35,145 bases of DNA from an uncultured Pelagibacteraceae bacterium (GTDB lineage Bacteria; Pseudomonadota; Alphaproteobacteria; Pelagibacterales; Pelagibacteraceae): the NCBI GenBank assembly GCA_902582605.1, contig CACHSP010000007.1, positions 1 through 35,145 of the forward strand, read 5' to 3'. Made by a program: the position numbers and the translations under genes. The notes under the pieces were generated by a model that searched no databases, was not told where the DNA came from, and saw nothing but the letters and a program-made list of their open reading frames with translations. Positions 17,439-25,697 of the stretch are shown here, piece by piece. Position 1 is the stretch's first letter; the number at the start of each line of letters is the position of its first letter.

Positions 17439-18000
17439 AATTGGAATTTTAGGAGATATAGGATCTGGAAAAAGCTTTGTAGCCAATTCATTTGGTTACC
17501 CAGTTTTTAATGCCGATAACGAAGTTGGAAAATTATATAAAAAAGATAGAAAAATTTTTTTTAAACTTAATAAGGCTTTACCTAAATATATCACACAATT
17601 TCCAATAAAAAAACAAGAAGTAACAAGAACAATATTGGCAAACAAAAATAATTTAAAAAAAATTATTAAAATAATTCATCCTGAAATAAGGAAGAAAATG
17701 AACATTTTTATAAAAAAAAATAAAAAAAAAAAGATTGTTATTTTAGATATTCCTTTATTGTTAGAGAACAAAATAAATAAAAAAAAAGATATTTTGATAT
17801 TTGTTGAGTCTAAAAAAATTCAAATTCTAAACAGGCTTAAGAAAAGAAAAAATTTTGATTATAAAATTATTAACAAATTTAGAAAAATACAACTACCACT
17901 TGATTATAAAAAAAAAAAATCAAAATTTATTATCAAAAATAATTTTACAAATAGATTTATAAAAAAACAGATAAAATATATTCTAAAACGTATACATTAA
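17431..18000 (+). CDS. coaE: Dephospho-CoA kinase
   Basis: CoaE phosphorylates the 3'-OH of dephospho-CoA, the last step of coenzyme A synthesis. The 189-residue protein has the P-loop GDIGSGKS (8-15), the FNADNEVGKLY segment corresponding to the family's substrate-site 'DAD', IHPEIRKKM, and DIPLLLEN. It is extraordinarily lysine-rich, with poly-A tracts including A9 (17712-17720) and A11 (17722-17732) in the middle of the gene. The reading frame remains intact. It lies flush against dnaQ. Confidence 0.93.
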   Translation: MIRIGILGDIGSGKSFVANSFGYPVFNADNEVGKLYKKDRKIFFKLNKALPKYITQFPIKKQEVTRTILANKNNLKKIIKIIHPEIRKKMNIFIKKNKKKKIVILDIPLLLENKINKKKDILIFVESKKIQILNRLKKRKNFDYKIINKFRKIQLPLDYKKKKSKFIIKNNFTNRFIKKQIKYILKRIH

Positions 18001-18666
18001 ATGAAAGAAATAATTTTAGATACAGAAACAACTGGATTGTCTGTTAAAGAAGGTCACCGAATTGTTGAGATTGGGTGTATTGAACTGGAAAATTTCATTC
18101 CTACAACCAATAATTTTCATTGCTATTTAAATCCAGGAAGAAAAGTTTCTGAGAAAGCATTAGAAACTCACGGATATACAGATGAATTCTTGTCTGATAA
18201 AAAAAAATTTAATGAAATAGCAGATGATTTTTTACTTTATATAAAAGGAAAAAAACTAATTATTCATAATGCTGAATTTGATCTATCGCATTTAAATAAT
18301 GAATTAAAAATAGCAGGTAAAAATTTAATTAATAATGAAATTATAGACACTGTTGTTTTAGCAAGAGATAAATTTCCTGGCTCTTCTAATAGTTTAGATG
18401 CTTTGTGTAAAAGGTATAGAATAGATAATTCCAAAAGAGAAAAACATACAGCTTTAATCGATTGTGATCTATTATCTAAAGTATATATCAATTTAATGGA
18501 TCAAAAAGAGCCCAAATTAAATTTTATTAATGAAACTATTGATAATAGCCAGATGTCCAAAACAAATATTTCTTATTTTAAAAAAATCATAAAACCCACT
18601 GAAAAAGAAAAAAGAAATCATGATCAATATTTGAAAACTAATTTGAAGAAAAATTTTTTTAGTTAA
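18001..18666 (+). CDS. dnaQ: DNA polymerase III epsilon subunit (proofreading exonuclease)
   Basis: This DEDDh 3'-5' exonuclease proofreads for the replicase. The 221-residue protein has ExoI ILDTETTGL with Asp7 and Glu9, ExoII HNAEFDLSHL with Asp94, and ExoIII H149-x4-D154 in KHTALIDCD. The C-terminal tail, which normally binds the alpha subunit, is lysine-rich and short. It starts on the base after the coaE stop and ends 8 bp inside the convergent secB gene. Confidence 0.95.
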   Translation: MKEIILDTETTGLSVKEGHRIVEIGCIELENFIPTTNNFHCYLNPGRKVSEKALETHGYTDEFLSDKKKFNEIADDFLLYIKGKKLIIHNAEFDLSHLNNELKIAGKNLINNEIIDTVVLARDKFPGSSNSLDALCKRYRIDNSKREKHTALIDCDLLSKVYINLMDQKEPKLNFINETIDNSQMSKTNISYFKKIIKPTEKEKRNHDQYLKTNLKKNFFS

Positions 18667-19081
18667 ATTTTTTATTGTAAAGTTCTTCAAAATCAACTTT
18701 TTTTTCAAATTTAATATTTGGGTATCCAGATGTGTGTAAAAGGTTAAGTAAAGCCTTTTCTAGTTCTGGATAAATTTCTTTCTGTACATCACATAAAATT
18801 ATTTTTTGTAGAACTTTTTTTTCTTTTATCTCTTTATTGAGTTTTATTACAGTTGTGTAAATCATTTCAAAATGTGATTTTCTTTTACTTTCTGTGATAT
18901 CATGAAATTTTAATAAAGTATTTACTTCTACAATCTGTGTTTTTAGAGGTTTTGAATTTATTTCTATATTTAGCTGGTATTTAGAAATAAAATCTTTTAC
19001 GTATAAATATGTTTCAATGTCAGGTGTTTCACCTGAGATATCTTTTATAAATTTACTCATGATTTTATAATTTTCGCTCAT
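18659..19081 (-). CDS. secB: Protein-export chaperone SecB
   Basis: SecB keeps precursor proteins unfolded and hands them to SecA. From ATG 19081 the product is 140 residues (MSENYKIM...). It shows FIKDISGETPD, LNIEINSK, the VEVNTLLKF beta strand, and a C-terminal helix after YPELEKALLNLLHTSGYP. I chose this start because GAGGAAG (19085-19091 on the minus strand) is well spaced before it. An upstream ATG at 19108 would extend further into fxsA, and one at 19060 (MSKFIKDI) is also possible. With the chosen start it overlaps fxsA by 17 bp. Divergent but recognisable, and in its usual alphaproteobacterial place next to dnaQ. Confidence 0.85.
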   Translation of the reverse strand: MSENYKIMSKFIKDISGETPDIETYLYVKDFISKYQLNIEINSKPLKTQIVEVNTLLKFHDITESKRKSHFEMIYTTVIKLNKEIKEKKVLQKIILCDVQKEIYPELEKALLNLLHTSGYPNIKFEKKVDFEELYNKKFN

Positions 19082-19490
19082 CATCTTCCTCAACATCCTC
19101 AAATTCACCTTCTATATATGGTTTTCTTATTTTTGTCTCACTTTTAAATTTTTTTATAATTCTTCCAAAAAATAAATTTCTTGTTAAAGGGAATATTAAA
19201 AGAAAGCCCAATAAGTCAGTAGCAAAACCTGGAACTATTAATAGTAAGGCTGCAAAGGCTATAGCAGCACCAGAGATTATTTCATAAACTGGAGCCTCAT
19301 TTTTTATTAATTGTGAAAAACCAGATCTAAGAGTATTTAAACCTTCGTGTCGTGCATACATTACACCAATTATTGCAGTTATAAATATGAGCGATATAGT
19401 GTTAAAGGCACCTATTTGGCCTCCAATCTTAATAAATAAATAGATTTCTATAATAGGTACTAAGATAAGGCCAATTAATACTGAGTTCAT
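19065..19490 (-). CDS. fxsA: FxsA-family inner-membrane protein
   Basis: This 141-residue protein has hydrophobic segments near residues 3-20, 25-45 and 70-100, and an acidic tail (EDVEEDDE). The pattern PIIEIYLFIKIGGQIG, RHEGLNTLR, and GFATDLLGFLLIFPLTR is the FxsA signature. E. coli FxsA relieves F-plasmid exclusion of phage T7; its normal role is unknown. The gene is divergent from timA across a 57-bp gap that is almost one palindrome. Confidence 0.9.
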   Translation of the reverse strand: MNSVLIGLILVPIIEIYLFIKIGGQIGAFNTISLIFITAIIGVMYARHEGLNTLRSGFSQLIKNEAPVYEIISGAAIAFAALLLIVPGFATDLLGFLLIFPLTRNLFFGRIIKKFKSETKIRKPYIEGEFEDVEEDDERKL

Positions 19491-19497
19491 TTGTCTT

Positions 19498-19542
19498 TAA
19501 TCTAATTGCTAGTTGAAATTATTCAACATAGTAATTAGATTA
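19498..19542. promoter_or_regulatory. 45-bp near-perfect palindrome, likely bidirectional promoter/operator
   Basis: The outer arms TAATCTAATT (19498-19507) and AATTAGATTA (19533-19542) are perfect. Inside, pairing continues: one G-T, three further pairs, one unpaired A at 19528, then GTTGAA (19512-19517) with TTCAAC (19522-19527) around ATTA. That gives 20 pairs with one bulge. Each strand reads TTGAA(A/T), a 16-17 nt spacer, then TAGATT. Both directions thus show a mirrored -35/-10 pair whose start would fall at or within a few bases of the fxsA and timA ATG. Whether it acts as a promoter pair, operator or hairpin is not shown by sequence alone. Confidence 0.6.
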
Positions 19543-19547
19543 TATTT

Positions 19548-20144
19548 ATGAACTATAGTTTTGAATATATCGACATTATATTACTCGCAATGATTGCTGG
19601 ATTTATTTTTTTAAGATTAAGAGGTATTCTTGGAAAAAGAACCGGTTTTGAGGGAAAAAATCCGCAACAATTTCAAGAAGTTTTAAAAGAGGTTCATAAA
19701 GAGAATAATCTAAAACAAAAAGAGAATTTTGATAAAAAGGCACAAAGTGAATTTTTAAAAGGTGCAAAAATTGCTTACGAAACAATCATTACTGATTTTA
19801 GTGATAATGATAACAAGCTAATAGCAAGTAAACCACTTTTAAGTAAAGAAATTTATGATGAATTCAACAAAGCTCTTAAAGATAGAAGTAATAGAGGGCA
19901 TTATGCTGAAATTACGTTTATTGGAATTAAGTCAGCAGACATAAAAGAACATAAAAAAATAGATAAAGCTTTGCAAGTAACAGTAGATTTTGTAAGTGAA
20001 ATTATTACATGTATCCGAGATAAAGAAAAAAAAATTGTTTCAGGTAGTCCTGATAAAATTAAAACTATTCATGATACTTGGACTTTTGCAAGAGATATGA
20101 GGTCTACCAATCCAAATTGGCTGTTAGTAAATACACTTAATTAA
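19548..20144 (+). CDS. Tim44-like domain membrane protein (TimA)
   Basis: This 198-residue protein has one N-terminal hydrophobic segment (about 8-25) followed by RGILGKRTGFEG, the usual alphaproteobacterial Tim44-family start. A charged linker leads to a C-terminal Tim44/MBA1 domain (about 65-198) with FLKGAKIAYETII, and ends WTFARDMRSTNPNWLLV. Bacterial Tim44-like proteins are related to the mitochondrial import-motor component. An inner-membrane or envelope-biogenesis role is likely but not established here. It sits between fxsA/secB and an Smr gene, as in many Alphaproteobacteria. Confidence 0.88.
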   Translation: MNYSFEYIDIILLAMIAGFIFLRLRGILGKRTGFEGKNPQQFQEVLKEVHKENNLKQKENFDKKAQSEFLKGAKIAYETIITDFSDNDNKLIASKPLLSKEIYDEFNKALKDRSNRGHYAEITFIGIKSADIKEHKKIDKALQVTVDFVSEIITCIRDKEKKIVSGSPDKIKTIHDTWTFARDMRSTNPNWLLVNTLN

Positions 20145-20555
20145 GTGAATAGTAAGATTTCAGAAAAAGACAAAAAAATTTGGAACGAATTTTTGTCTAA
20201 AGATGAAAAGTTACCTGATAAAGATGATATTCAAAATAAAACTAATATAAAAAAAATCAGATCATTAGATCTGCACGGTAAAACTCTCGATGAAGCGAAT
20301 AGTATTATTGAAAACTTTATAAAAAAGTCTTATGAAGACAAAGTACAAAAGCTCATAATTGTTACTGGCAAAGGCCTTCACTCAAATAATGAGAAAGATC
20401 CATATGTTTCAAAGGATCTAGGTATTTTGAAATATTCAATACCAGAATTTGTGAGGAATAACGAAAATTTAATGCAAATTATCTCAAATATAAGTGAAGC
20501 AAGTGTAAAAGATGGTGGATCAGGAGCTTTTTATATTTTTTTAAAAAAAAAATAG
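20145..20555 (+). CDS. Smr-domain protein
   Basis: This 136-residue protein starts with GTG on the base after the timA stop. The C-terminal two-thirds is a small MutS-related domain: SLDLHGKTLDEANSII (about 41-56) has the LDLHG hallmark, and LIIVTGKGLHS has the TGKG hallmark. It ends with GGSGAFYIFLKKK, matching the usual 'GGAGALYV.L' strand. Stand-alone Smr proteins can have nicking or RNA endonuclease activity; the role here is unknown. The N-terminal 35 residues are charged and probably flexible. Only 24 bp separate it from the convergent hslU. Confidence 0.9.
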   Translation: MNSKISEKDKKIWNEFLSKDEKLPDKDDIQNKTNIKKIRSLDLHGKTLDEANSIIENFIKKSYEDKVQKLIIVTGKGLHSNNEKDPYVSKDLGILKYSIPEFVRNNENLMQIISNISEASVKDGGSGAFYIFLKKK

Positions 20556-20579
20556 TATTTAAAATCAGAACTTAATTAT

Positions 20580-21950
20580 TTATAGGATGAATTTTGATAA
20601 ATCAGTATCTTTAACAAGTGTATCTAAATTTTTATTTATATAGTCTCTATCAATAATTATTTTTTCACCAGCTCTATCGGTCGCAGTAAAACTGATTTCA
20701 TCTAATATTTTTTCAATAATTGTATGTAATCGTCTTGCACCTATATTTTCAACAGTTGCATTTACTTCTGAAGCTATATTCGCAATTGCGTCAATTCCAT
20801 CTTCAGCAAATTCTAAATCTACATTTTCGGTTTTAAGCAAAGCTACGTATTGTTTAATTAAACTATAATCTGGTTCTTTAAGAATTCTTTTAAAGTCGTC
20901 ACTCGTTAAGGCTTCTAACTCAACTCTTATTGGTAATCTTCCTTGTAGTTCAGGTAATAAGTCTGAAGGTTTTGCTAGTTGAAAGGCACCCGATGCAATA
21001 AATAAAATGTGATCCGTTTTAATAGGACCGTACTTTGTATTAACTGTTGTACCCTCAATGAGAGGTAACAAATCTCTTTGCACTCCTTCTCTTGATACAT
21101 CTCCACCAACCCTATCAGTTCTGCCAGAAATTTTATCAATTTCATCTAAAAAAACTATTCCATTATTTTCAGTTGAAATTTTTGCAGCTTTAATAATTTT
21201 ATCTCGTTCAATTAGTTTATCCGACTCATCATTTATTAAAATTTCATGTGATTCTTTCACAGTCATCTTTTTCTTTTTTTCTTTTGTACCCATAGATTTA
21301 CCAAGCATTTCTCCAATATTGATCATTCCAACATTTGCTCCTGGCATACCTGGTATTTCAAATGAAGTGCCACTTCCACCAGTATCGCTAACAGCAATTT
21401 CAATTTCATTGTTGTCTAAGTCACCATCTCTTAATCTCTTTCTAAAACTCTCTCTTGTTGCAGTGCTCGCTTTTTTCCCAACTAAAGCATCTAAAACTTT
21501 TTCTTCTGCCATTTTTTGTGCTTTTGCATACACTTCTTTTCTCTTTTTTACTTTTTCCATTGAAATAGCAATTTCAATTAGATCTCTTACAATTTGTTCA
21601 ACATCTCTTCCCACATATCCAACTTCAGTAAATCTAGTTGCTTCAACTTTTACAAATGGTGCCTCAGCAAGTTTTGACAATCTTCGAGATATTTCAGTTT
21701 TACCAACTCCAGTTGGTCCAATCATAAGGATGTTTTTTGGCAGAACTTCATTTTTCATTTCACCTTTTAAAGCTTGTCTTCTCCATCTATTTCTAAGAGC
21801 TACAGCAACAGCTTTTTTAGCTTGATTTTGCCCGACTACAAACCTATCTAATTCTGAAACTATTTCTCTTGGTGATAATGAGCTAACCAAAGCATCATCT
21901 TTGTTATTTTTATCTTTTGGAACAAGAGGTGTAACGTTAGATTTTTCCAT
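20580..21950 (-). CDS. hslU: HslU, ATPase subunit of the HslUV protease
   Basis: This AAA+ unfoldase feeds proteins to HslV. The 456-residue protein has [16 protein letters not shown] near the N-terminus, Walker A GPTGVGKT (78-85), the pore loop GYVGRD (111-116), and a charged intermediate I-domain (about 120-245). Walker B is VFLDEIDK near 266-273, sensor-2 GARRLHTI is present, and the C-terminal tail LSKFIL docks into HslV. It overlaps hslV by one base (TAATG), so the two are coupled. Confidence 0.98.
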   Translation of the reverse strand: MEKSNVTPLVPKDKNNKDDALVSSLSPREIVSELDRFVVGQNQAKKAVAVALRNRWRRQALKGEMKNEVLPKNILMIGPTGVGKTEISRRLSKLAEAPFVKVEATRFTEVGYVGRDVEQIVRDLIEIAISMEKVKKRKEVYAKAQKMAEEKVLDALVGKKASTATRESFRKRLRDGDLDNNEIEIAVSDTGGSGTSFEIPGMPGANVGMINIGEMLGKSMGTKEKKKKMTVKESHEILINDESDKLIERDKIIKAAKISTENNGIVFLDEIDKISGRTDRVGGDVSREGVQRDLLPLIEGTTVNTKYGPIKTDHILFIASGAFQLAKPSDLLPELQGRLPIRVELEALTSDDFKRILKEPDYSLIKQYVALLKTENVDLEFAEDGIDAIANIASEVNATVENIGARRLHTIIEKILDEISFTATDRAGEKIIIDRDYINKNLDTLVKDTDLSKFIL

Positions 21951-22465
21951 TATATTTTTTCAACCTTAATATTGTTATTTGTAAAAACACAAATTTCTGA
22001 AGCAACTTCAATAGCTTTTTTTGCCACCTCTTCAGCACTCATGTCTGTACCTATTAAAACTTTTCCAGCTGCTAAAGCGTAATTTCCACCAGAACCAATT
22101 CCAATGACATCACCCTCTGGTTCTAGCACATCTCCTGTTCCAGAGATAATATAACTTTTATCCTTGTCACCAATAGCCATAAGTGCCTCAAGTCTTCTTA
22201 AATATTTATCTGTTCGCCAATCTTTTGCCAATTCAACAGCGGCTCTTGATAAGTTTCCTGCATGTTTTTCTATTTTTGCTTCTAGTCTCTCAAACAAAGT
22301 TAAAGCATCTGCAGTAGAACCTGCAAAACCGGCAACAACTTCTCTTTTTTCGATTTTTCTTACTTTTGATGCGGTGCTTTTTACGACGGTGTTCCCCATA
22401 CTTACCTGACCATCACCAGCAACCACTACTTCATTATTTTTTCTTACCAAAACAATCGTTGTCAT
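21950..22465 (-). CDS. hslV: HslV, peptidase subunit of the HslUV protease
   Basis: HslV is a proteasome-like threonine peptidase. The 171-residue product begins M-T-T-I-V-L. Removal of Met exposes the catalytic Thr, as usual, so there is no long propeptide. [16 protein letters not shown] contains the conserved Asp and Lys of the active site, and [14 protein letters not shown] is typical of the C-terminal half. It is read divergently from hisB across a 91-bp gap that contains an inverted repeat. Confidence 0.98.
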   Translation of the reverse strand: MTTIVLVRKNNEVVVAGDGQVSMGNTVVKSTASKVRKIEKREVVAGFAGSTADALTLFERLEAKIEKHAGNLSRAAVELAKDWRTDKYLRRLEALMAIGDKDKSYIISGTGDVLEPEGDVIGIGSGGNYALAAGKVLIGTDMSAEEVAKKAIEVASEICVFTNNNIKVEKI

Positions 22466-22478
22466 AGCTTATAAATGG

Positions 22479-22514
22479 ATACTAAATTTGATAGTTCAAG
22501 CCCAAGTTTAGTAT
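22479..22514. repeat. Inverted repeat between hslV and hisB
   Basis: ATACTAAATTTG (22479-22490) and CAAGTTTAGTAT (22503-22514) pair over 12 positions with one mismatch, around a 12-nt spacer. The repeat begins 14 nt upstream of the hslV ATG and overlaps the proposed hisB promoter. It may be an operator or a leader hairpin for hslVU. Confidence 0.5.
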
Positions 22515-22517
22515 TAT
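22488..22517 (+). promoter_or_regulatory. Possible promoter of the his operon
   Basis: TTGATA (22488-22493), an 18-nt spacer and TATTAT (22512-22517) give a reasonable sigma-70 promoter about 40 nt before the hisB ATG. Another -10 candidate, TAATAT, lies at 22531-22536 with a poor -35. Confidence 0.4.
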
Positions 22518-22556
22518 TGCCATATTTGGATAATATATGTATACCTCTTTTTAATT

Positions 22557-23147
22557 ATGAAGCGTAAAGGTAAAATTAGTCGAAAAACAAAAGAGACCAG
22601 TATAAGTGTTGATCTCAACATTGATGGTAAAGGCAAGTACAAGATTGATACTGGAATAGGATTTCTTAATCACATGCTTGAACAATTATCTAAGCATTCA
22701 TCAATTGATATGAGTATAAAAGCTAAAGGAGATACACACATAGATCTTCACCACACAACTGAAGACACAGGCATAGCGATTGGTGAAGCTTTAAAGAAAG
22801 CATTAAAAAAATCTGTTGGTATTAGAAGATATGCACATGCGATGATACCCATGGATGAAACTTTATCACGTGTTGCAATTGATATTTCAAATAGACCTTA
22901 TTTAATTTGGAAAGTAAAATTAAAAGTCGAAAAGCTTGGTGAAATGGACACAGAACTTTTTAAAGAGTGGTTTCAGGCATTTTCTCAAGCAGCAGGAATT
23001 ACTTTGCACGTAGAAAATATTTATGGTGATAATAGTCATCACATCATAGAGTCTTGTTTCAAAGGATTAGCAAGATCTTTGAGAGCCGCATTAGAGATAG
23101 ACCCTAGGAATAGTAAATCAATTCCATCGACTAAAGGCTCTTTATAA
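22557..23147 (+). CDS. hisB: Imidazoleglycerol-phosphate dehydratase
   Basis: HisB dehydrates imidazoleglycerol phosphate to imidazoleacetol phosphate in histidine synthesis. The 196-residue monofunctional form lacks the phosphatase domain of enterobacterial HisB. Metal-binding motifs are visible: [14 protein letters not shown] (35-48), [12 protein letters not shown] (61-72), and [16 protein letters not shown] near 160-175. It is the first gene of hisB-hisH-hisA-(small ORF)-hisF-hisE; no other his genes are in the window. Confidence 0.98.
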   Translation: MKRKGKISRKTKETSISVDLNIDGKGKYKIDTGIGFLNHMLEQLSKHSSIDMSIKAKGDTHIDLHHTTEDTGIAIGEALKKALKKSVGIRRYAHAMIPMDETLSRVAIDISNRPYLIWKVKLKVEKLGEMDTELFKEWFQAFSQAAGITLHVENIYGDNSHHIIESCFKGLARSLRAALEIDPRNSKSIPSTKGSL

Positions 23148-23152
23148 GTTTA

Positions 23153-23779
23153 ATGAAGGTTACAATTGTTGATTATAATTCGGGCAATATTAGCTCGGTA
23201 ATAAACTCTTTTAAAGAGGTTGCTAAGGATAAAGTAAATATCGAAGTTACTTCAGATCTAAATAAAATTAAATCAAGTGATAAGGTAGTTTTGCCTGGGC
23301 AGGGCTCATTTAAAAGCTGTGTAGATGCCTTGAACAAAATTAATGGTCTTATTGATACTCTTAATGAATTCACAATAAGTAATAAAAAACCACTTCTTGG
23401 AATTTGTGTTGGATTACAAATGTTTGCAGATGTTGGTTATGAAGAAACTGAAACTAAAGGCTTAGGGTGGATTTCAGGCAAAGTCTCAAAAATAGACAAT
23501 CAAAATGGCAAATATAAACTTCCTCATATTGGCTGGAATCAAATTAAAATTATTAAAGATAGTAAAATTTTTAAAGATATAGAAAATAATTCCCACATGT
23601 ATTTTGTTCACAGTTATGAATTCATTCCAGAAAATAAAAAAGTAATTTCAGCTACAACAGATTATTCATCAAATATTGTTTGCTCTGTTGAAAAAGAAAA
23701 CATTTTTGGAACTCAATTCCACCCTGAAAAGAGTGATAAGATGGGGCTTAAAATGATTGATAATTTTATAAATTTGTAA
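23153..23779 (+). CDS. hisH: Imidazole glycerol phosphate synthase, glutaminase subunit HisH
   Basis: This class I glutamine amidotransferase supplies ammonia to HisF. The 208-residue protein has the oxyanion-strand region PGQGSF (48-53), nucleophile Cys85 in LGICVGLQMF, and the catalytic His190/Glu192 in FHPEKS. It starts 5 bp after hisB and overlaps hisA by one base. Confidence 0.98.
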   Translation: MKVTIVDYNSGNISSVINSFKEVAKDKVNIEVTSDLNKIKSSDKVVLPGQGSFKSCVDALNKINGLIDTLNEFTISNKKPLLGICVGLQMFADVGYEETETKGLGWISGKVSKIDNQNGKYKLPHIGWNQIKIIKDSKIFKDIENNSHMYFVHSYEFIPENKKVISATTDYSSNIVCSVEKENIFGTQFHPEKSDKMGLKMIDNFINL

Positions 23780-24501
23780 TGAAAATATTTCCAGCAATAG
23801 ATATTAAAGACCAAAAGTGTGTGCGACTTGTCAAAGGGGACTTTGATAATAAAACTGAATATGAAATGTCTCCTATTGCGCAAGCTGAAAAATATAAAGA
23901 TTATGGTTTTAAAAATTTACACATAGTTGATTTAGATGGAGCTTTGACTGGTGAAACAGTAAATCAAAATGTTATTAAAGACATAGTTGCTAAACTTGAT
24001 TTAAAGGTGGAGCTGGGTGGTGGAATTAGAAATCTAGATAATATTCAAAAATATATAGATGTTGGTGTAGAAAAAGTTATTTTAGGAAGCGCAGCAATAA
24101 AGGATAAAAATTTTTTAAAAGAAGCGTGCGAACAATTCCCAAAAAAAATTGCTTTGGGTTTAGATGCTAAAGATGGGTACTTATTAGTGTCAGGTTGGAA
24201 AGAAAATTCTAATCAATTAGCCATAGATTATTTAAAACAAGTTAATGATTACGGTGTAAGTAGAATAATTTATACAGATATTAATCGGGATGGTATGAAA
24301 CAAAGCCCAAACTTTGAGGAAACTTTAAAAGTTGCTAAGATATCTAATTGTCCTTTGGTTATATCTGGTGGAGTTTCCTCAATAAATGATATTAAAAAAG
24401 CTAAGTCATTAAACAATAAAAATATTGAGGGCATAATAGTTGGAAAAGCTATATATGATGAAGACATCAAATTAGACGAGCTTAAAAGGATGGAGGAATA
24501 A
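23779..24501 (+). CDS. hisA: ProFAR isomerase HisA
   Basis: HisA isomerises phosphoribosyl-formimino-AICAR-phosphate to its ribulosyl form. The 240-residue TIM barrel has FPAIDI with catalytic Asp8, DLDGALTG, GGGIRN (phosphate loop), YTDINRDGM with the second acidic residue, and the C-terminal phosphate loop around GIIVGKAIY. Its last codons (GGATGGAGGAATAA) carry the ribosome-binding site for the following small ORF. Confidence 0.98.
   Translation: MKIFPAIDIKDQKCVRLVKGDFDNKTEYEMSPIAQAEKYKDYGFKNLHIVDLDGALTGETVNQNVIKDIVAKLDLKVELGGGIRNLDNIQKYIDVGVEKVILGSAAIKDKNFLKEACEQFPKKIALGLDAKDGYLLVSGWKENSNQLAIDYLKQVNDYGVSRIIYTDINRDGMKQSPNFEETLKVAKISNCPLVISGGVSSINDIKKAKSLNNKNIEGIIVGKAIYDEDIKLDELKRMEE
24492..24496 (+). 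promoter_or_regulatory. Shine-Dalgarno deciding the TTG start of the small ORF
   Basis: GGAGG at 24492-24496 lies inside the last codons of hisA and 5 nt before TTG 24502. This strong match is the main support for translating the 47-codon ORF that follows. Confidence 0.6.
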
Positions 24502-24645
24502 TTGGATATTATTGTAGCAATAATAATTATAATTCTGTTGAGATTTATTTTTAAAAAAGTTGGCTTGTCTGAAAAAGTAAGCGGCACAATAATTTTATTA
24601 ATAATCATTGCCTTGGCATATTGGGCAGGATACTTTGGTGAGTAA
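24502..24645 (+). CDS. 47-residue membrane protein in the his operon (unknown)
   Basis: I do not recognise this gene. A TTG on the base after the hisA stop opens a 47-codon frame ending at TAA 24643-24645, 16 bp before hisF. A GGAGG Shine-Dalgarno is correctly spaced. The protein has two hydrophobic segments: about residues 3-17 (DIIVAIIIIILLRFIF region) and 29-45 (TIILLIIIALAYWAGYF). They are separated by the polar turn KKVGLSEKVS, as in a small helical hairpin. It fills what would otherwise be a 160-bp gap in a tightly packed operon. Some Alphaproteobacteria have a different membrane protein (DUF2628) between hisB and hisH; I see no clear link to it. Confidence 0.65.
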   Translation: MDIIVAIIIIILLRFIFKKVGLSEKVSGTIILLIIIALAYWAGYFGE

Positions 24646-24661
24646 TAATAGTTTTTAATAG

Positions 24662-25417
24662 ATGCTTAAAAACAGAATAATACCTTGTTTAGATGTTAAA
24701 AATGGCCGAGTTGTAAAGGGGATTAACTTTGTTGATCTTAAAGACGCAGGAGATCCTGTGGAACAAGCAAAAATTTATAGTGATGGTGGAGCTGATGAGA
24801 TTTGTTTTTTAGATATAACTGCTTCTAATGAAAACAGAGACATTATTTATGATGTTGTAGAAAAAACCTCGAGGAAGTGTTTTGTTCCTTTAACTGTGGG
24901 CGGCGGAATTAGAAGTGTAGAAGATATCAATAAATTACTTAACTGCGGTGCTGACAAAGTTTCAATAAACACGGCAGCAGTTGAAAATTCAAAAGTTGTT
25001 ATTGAAAGTTCGAAAAAGTTTGGATCTCAATGCATAGTAGTTGCAATAGACGCAAAAAAAAATGGAGATAAGTGGGAAGTATTTACACATGGTGGAAGAA
25101 ATAATAGTGGTATTGACGCTTTAGAGTATGCAAAACAGATGGAGCAACATGGTGCAGGGGAATTGTTAGTAACTTCAATGGATAGAGATGGAACTCAAGT
25201 TGGTTATGATATTGAGCTAATGTCTAAAATTTCATCCAAGGTTAATATTCCAGTAATTGCATCAGGAGGCGTTGGTAATTTAGATCATTTAGTTGATGGA
25301 ATTATGTTAGGAAATGCTAGTGCAGTTTTAGCAGCCTCAATATTTCACTACGGAAAACATTCTGTACAAGAGGCAAAGGAATATTTGGACTCAAAAGGAA
25401 TTCCTGTTAGAATTTAG
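24662..25417 (+). CDS. hisF: Imidazole glycerol phosphate synthase, cyclase subunit HisF
   Basis: With HisH, HisF makes imidazole glycerol phosphate and AICAR; the AICAR can be consumed by PurH, also in this window. The 251-residue TIM barrel has [14 protein letters not shown] with catalytic Asp11, [14 protein letters not shown] with the second catalytic Asp, [13 protein letters not shown], and IASGGVGN. Length is normal. Confidence 0.98.
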   Translation: MLKNRIIPCLDVKNGRVVKGINFVDLKDAGDPVEQAKIYSDGGADEICFLDITASNENRDIIYDVVEKTSRKCFVPLTVGGGIRSVEDINKLLNCGADKVSINTAAVENSKVVIESSKKFGSQCIVVAIDAKKNGDKWEVFTHGGRNNSGIDALEYAKQMEQHGAGELLVTSMDRDGTQVGYDIELMSKISSKVNIPVIASGGVGNLDHLVDGIMLGNASAVLAASIFHYGKHSVQEAKEYLDSKGIPVRI

Positions 25418-25418
25418 A

Positions 25419-25691
25419 ATGTTAAGCACACTAGAAAGTCTATTTAAACTTGCGCGCGAAAGAAAAGAAAAACCAGTTGATGGATCTTATACTAATAAAT
25501 TATTATCAGATAAATCGCTAAGCAAATCAAAAGTTCTGGAGGAAGTAAATGAACTGATCGAGGCTGTAGATAAAGATACTAACAAAATACACGAGGCTGC
25601 AGACGTATTATATCATTTAATAATGTATTTTGAAGTTAACGAAATAAAAATAGAAGATGTTTGCAAAGAACTAGAAAAAAGAAAAAAATGA
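25419..25691 (+). CDS. hisE: Phosphoribosyl-ATP pyrophosphatase HisE
   Basis: HisE hydrolyses phosphoribosyl-ATP to phosphoribosyl-AMP and pyrophosphate. The 90-residue all-helical MazG-like protein has DGSYTNKLL, KVLEEVNELIEAV (metal-binding Glu residues), and EAADVLYHLIMYFE with the conserved Glu/Asp. It is the stand-alone form, not fused to HisI. It starts one base after the hisF stop. Confidence 0.95.
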   Translation: MLSTLESLFKLARERKEKPVDGSYTNKLLSDKSLSKSKVLEEVNELIEAVDKDTNKIHEAADVLYHLIMYFEVNEIKIEDVCKELEKRKK

Positions 25692-25697
25692 TTAAAT

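Noticed and set aside
19082..19108. Nine-residue upstream extension of SecB
   Set aside because: It would read further into the fxsA coding end, while GAGGAAG is well placed for ATG 19081.
21058..21825. 255-codon open frame on the plus strand opposite hslU
   Set aside because: It is fully antisense to a well-conserved gene and its Ser/Pro/Phe-rich product is typical of the complement of Lys/Glu/Gly codons.
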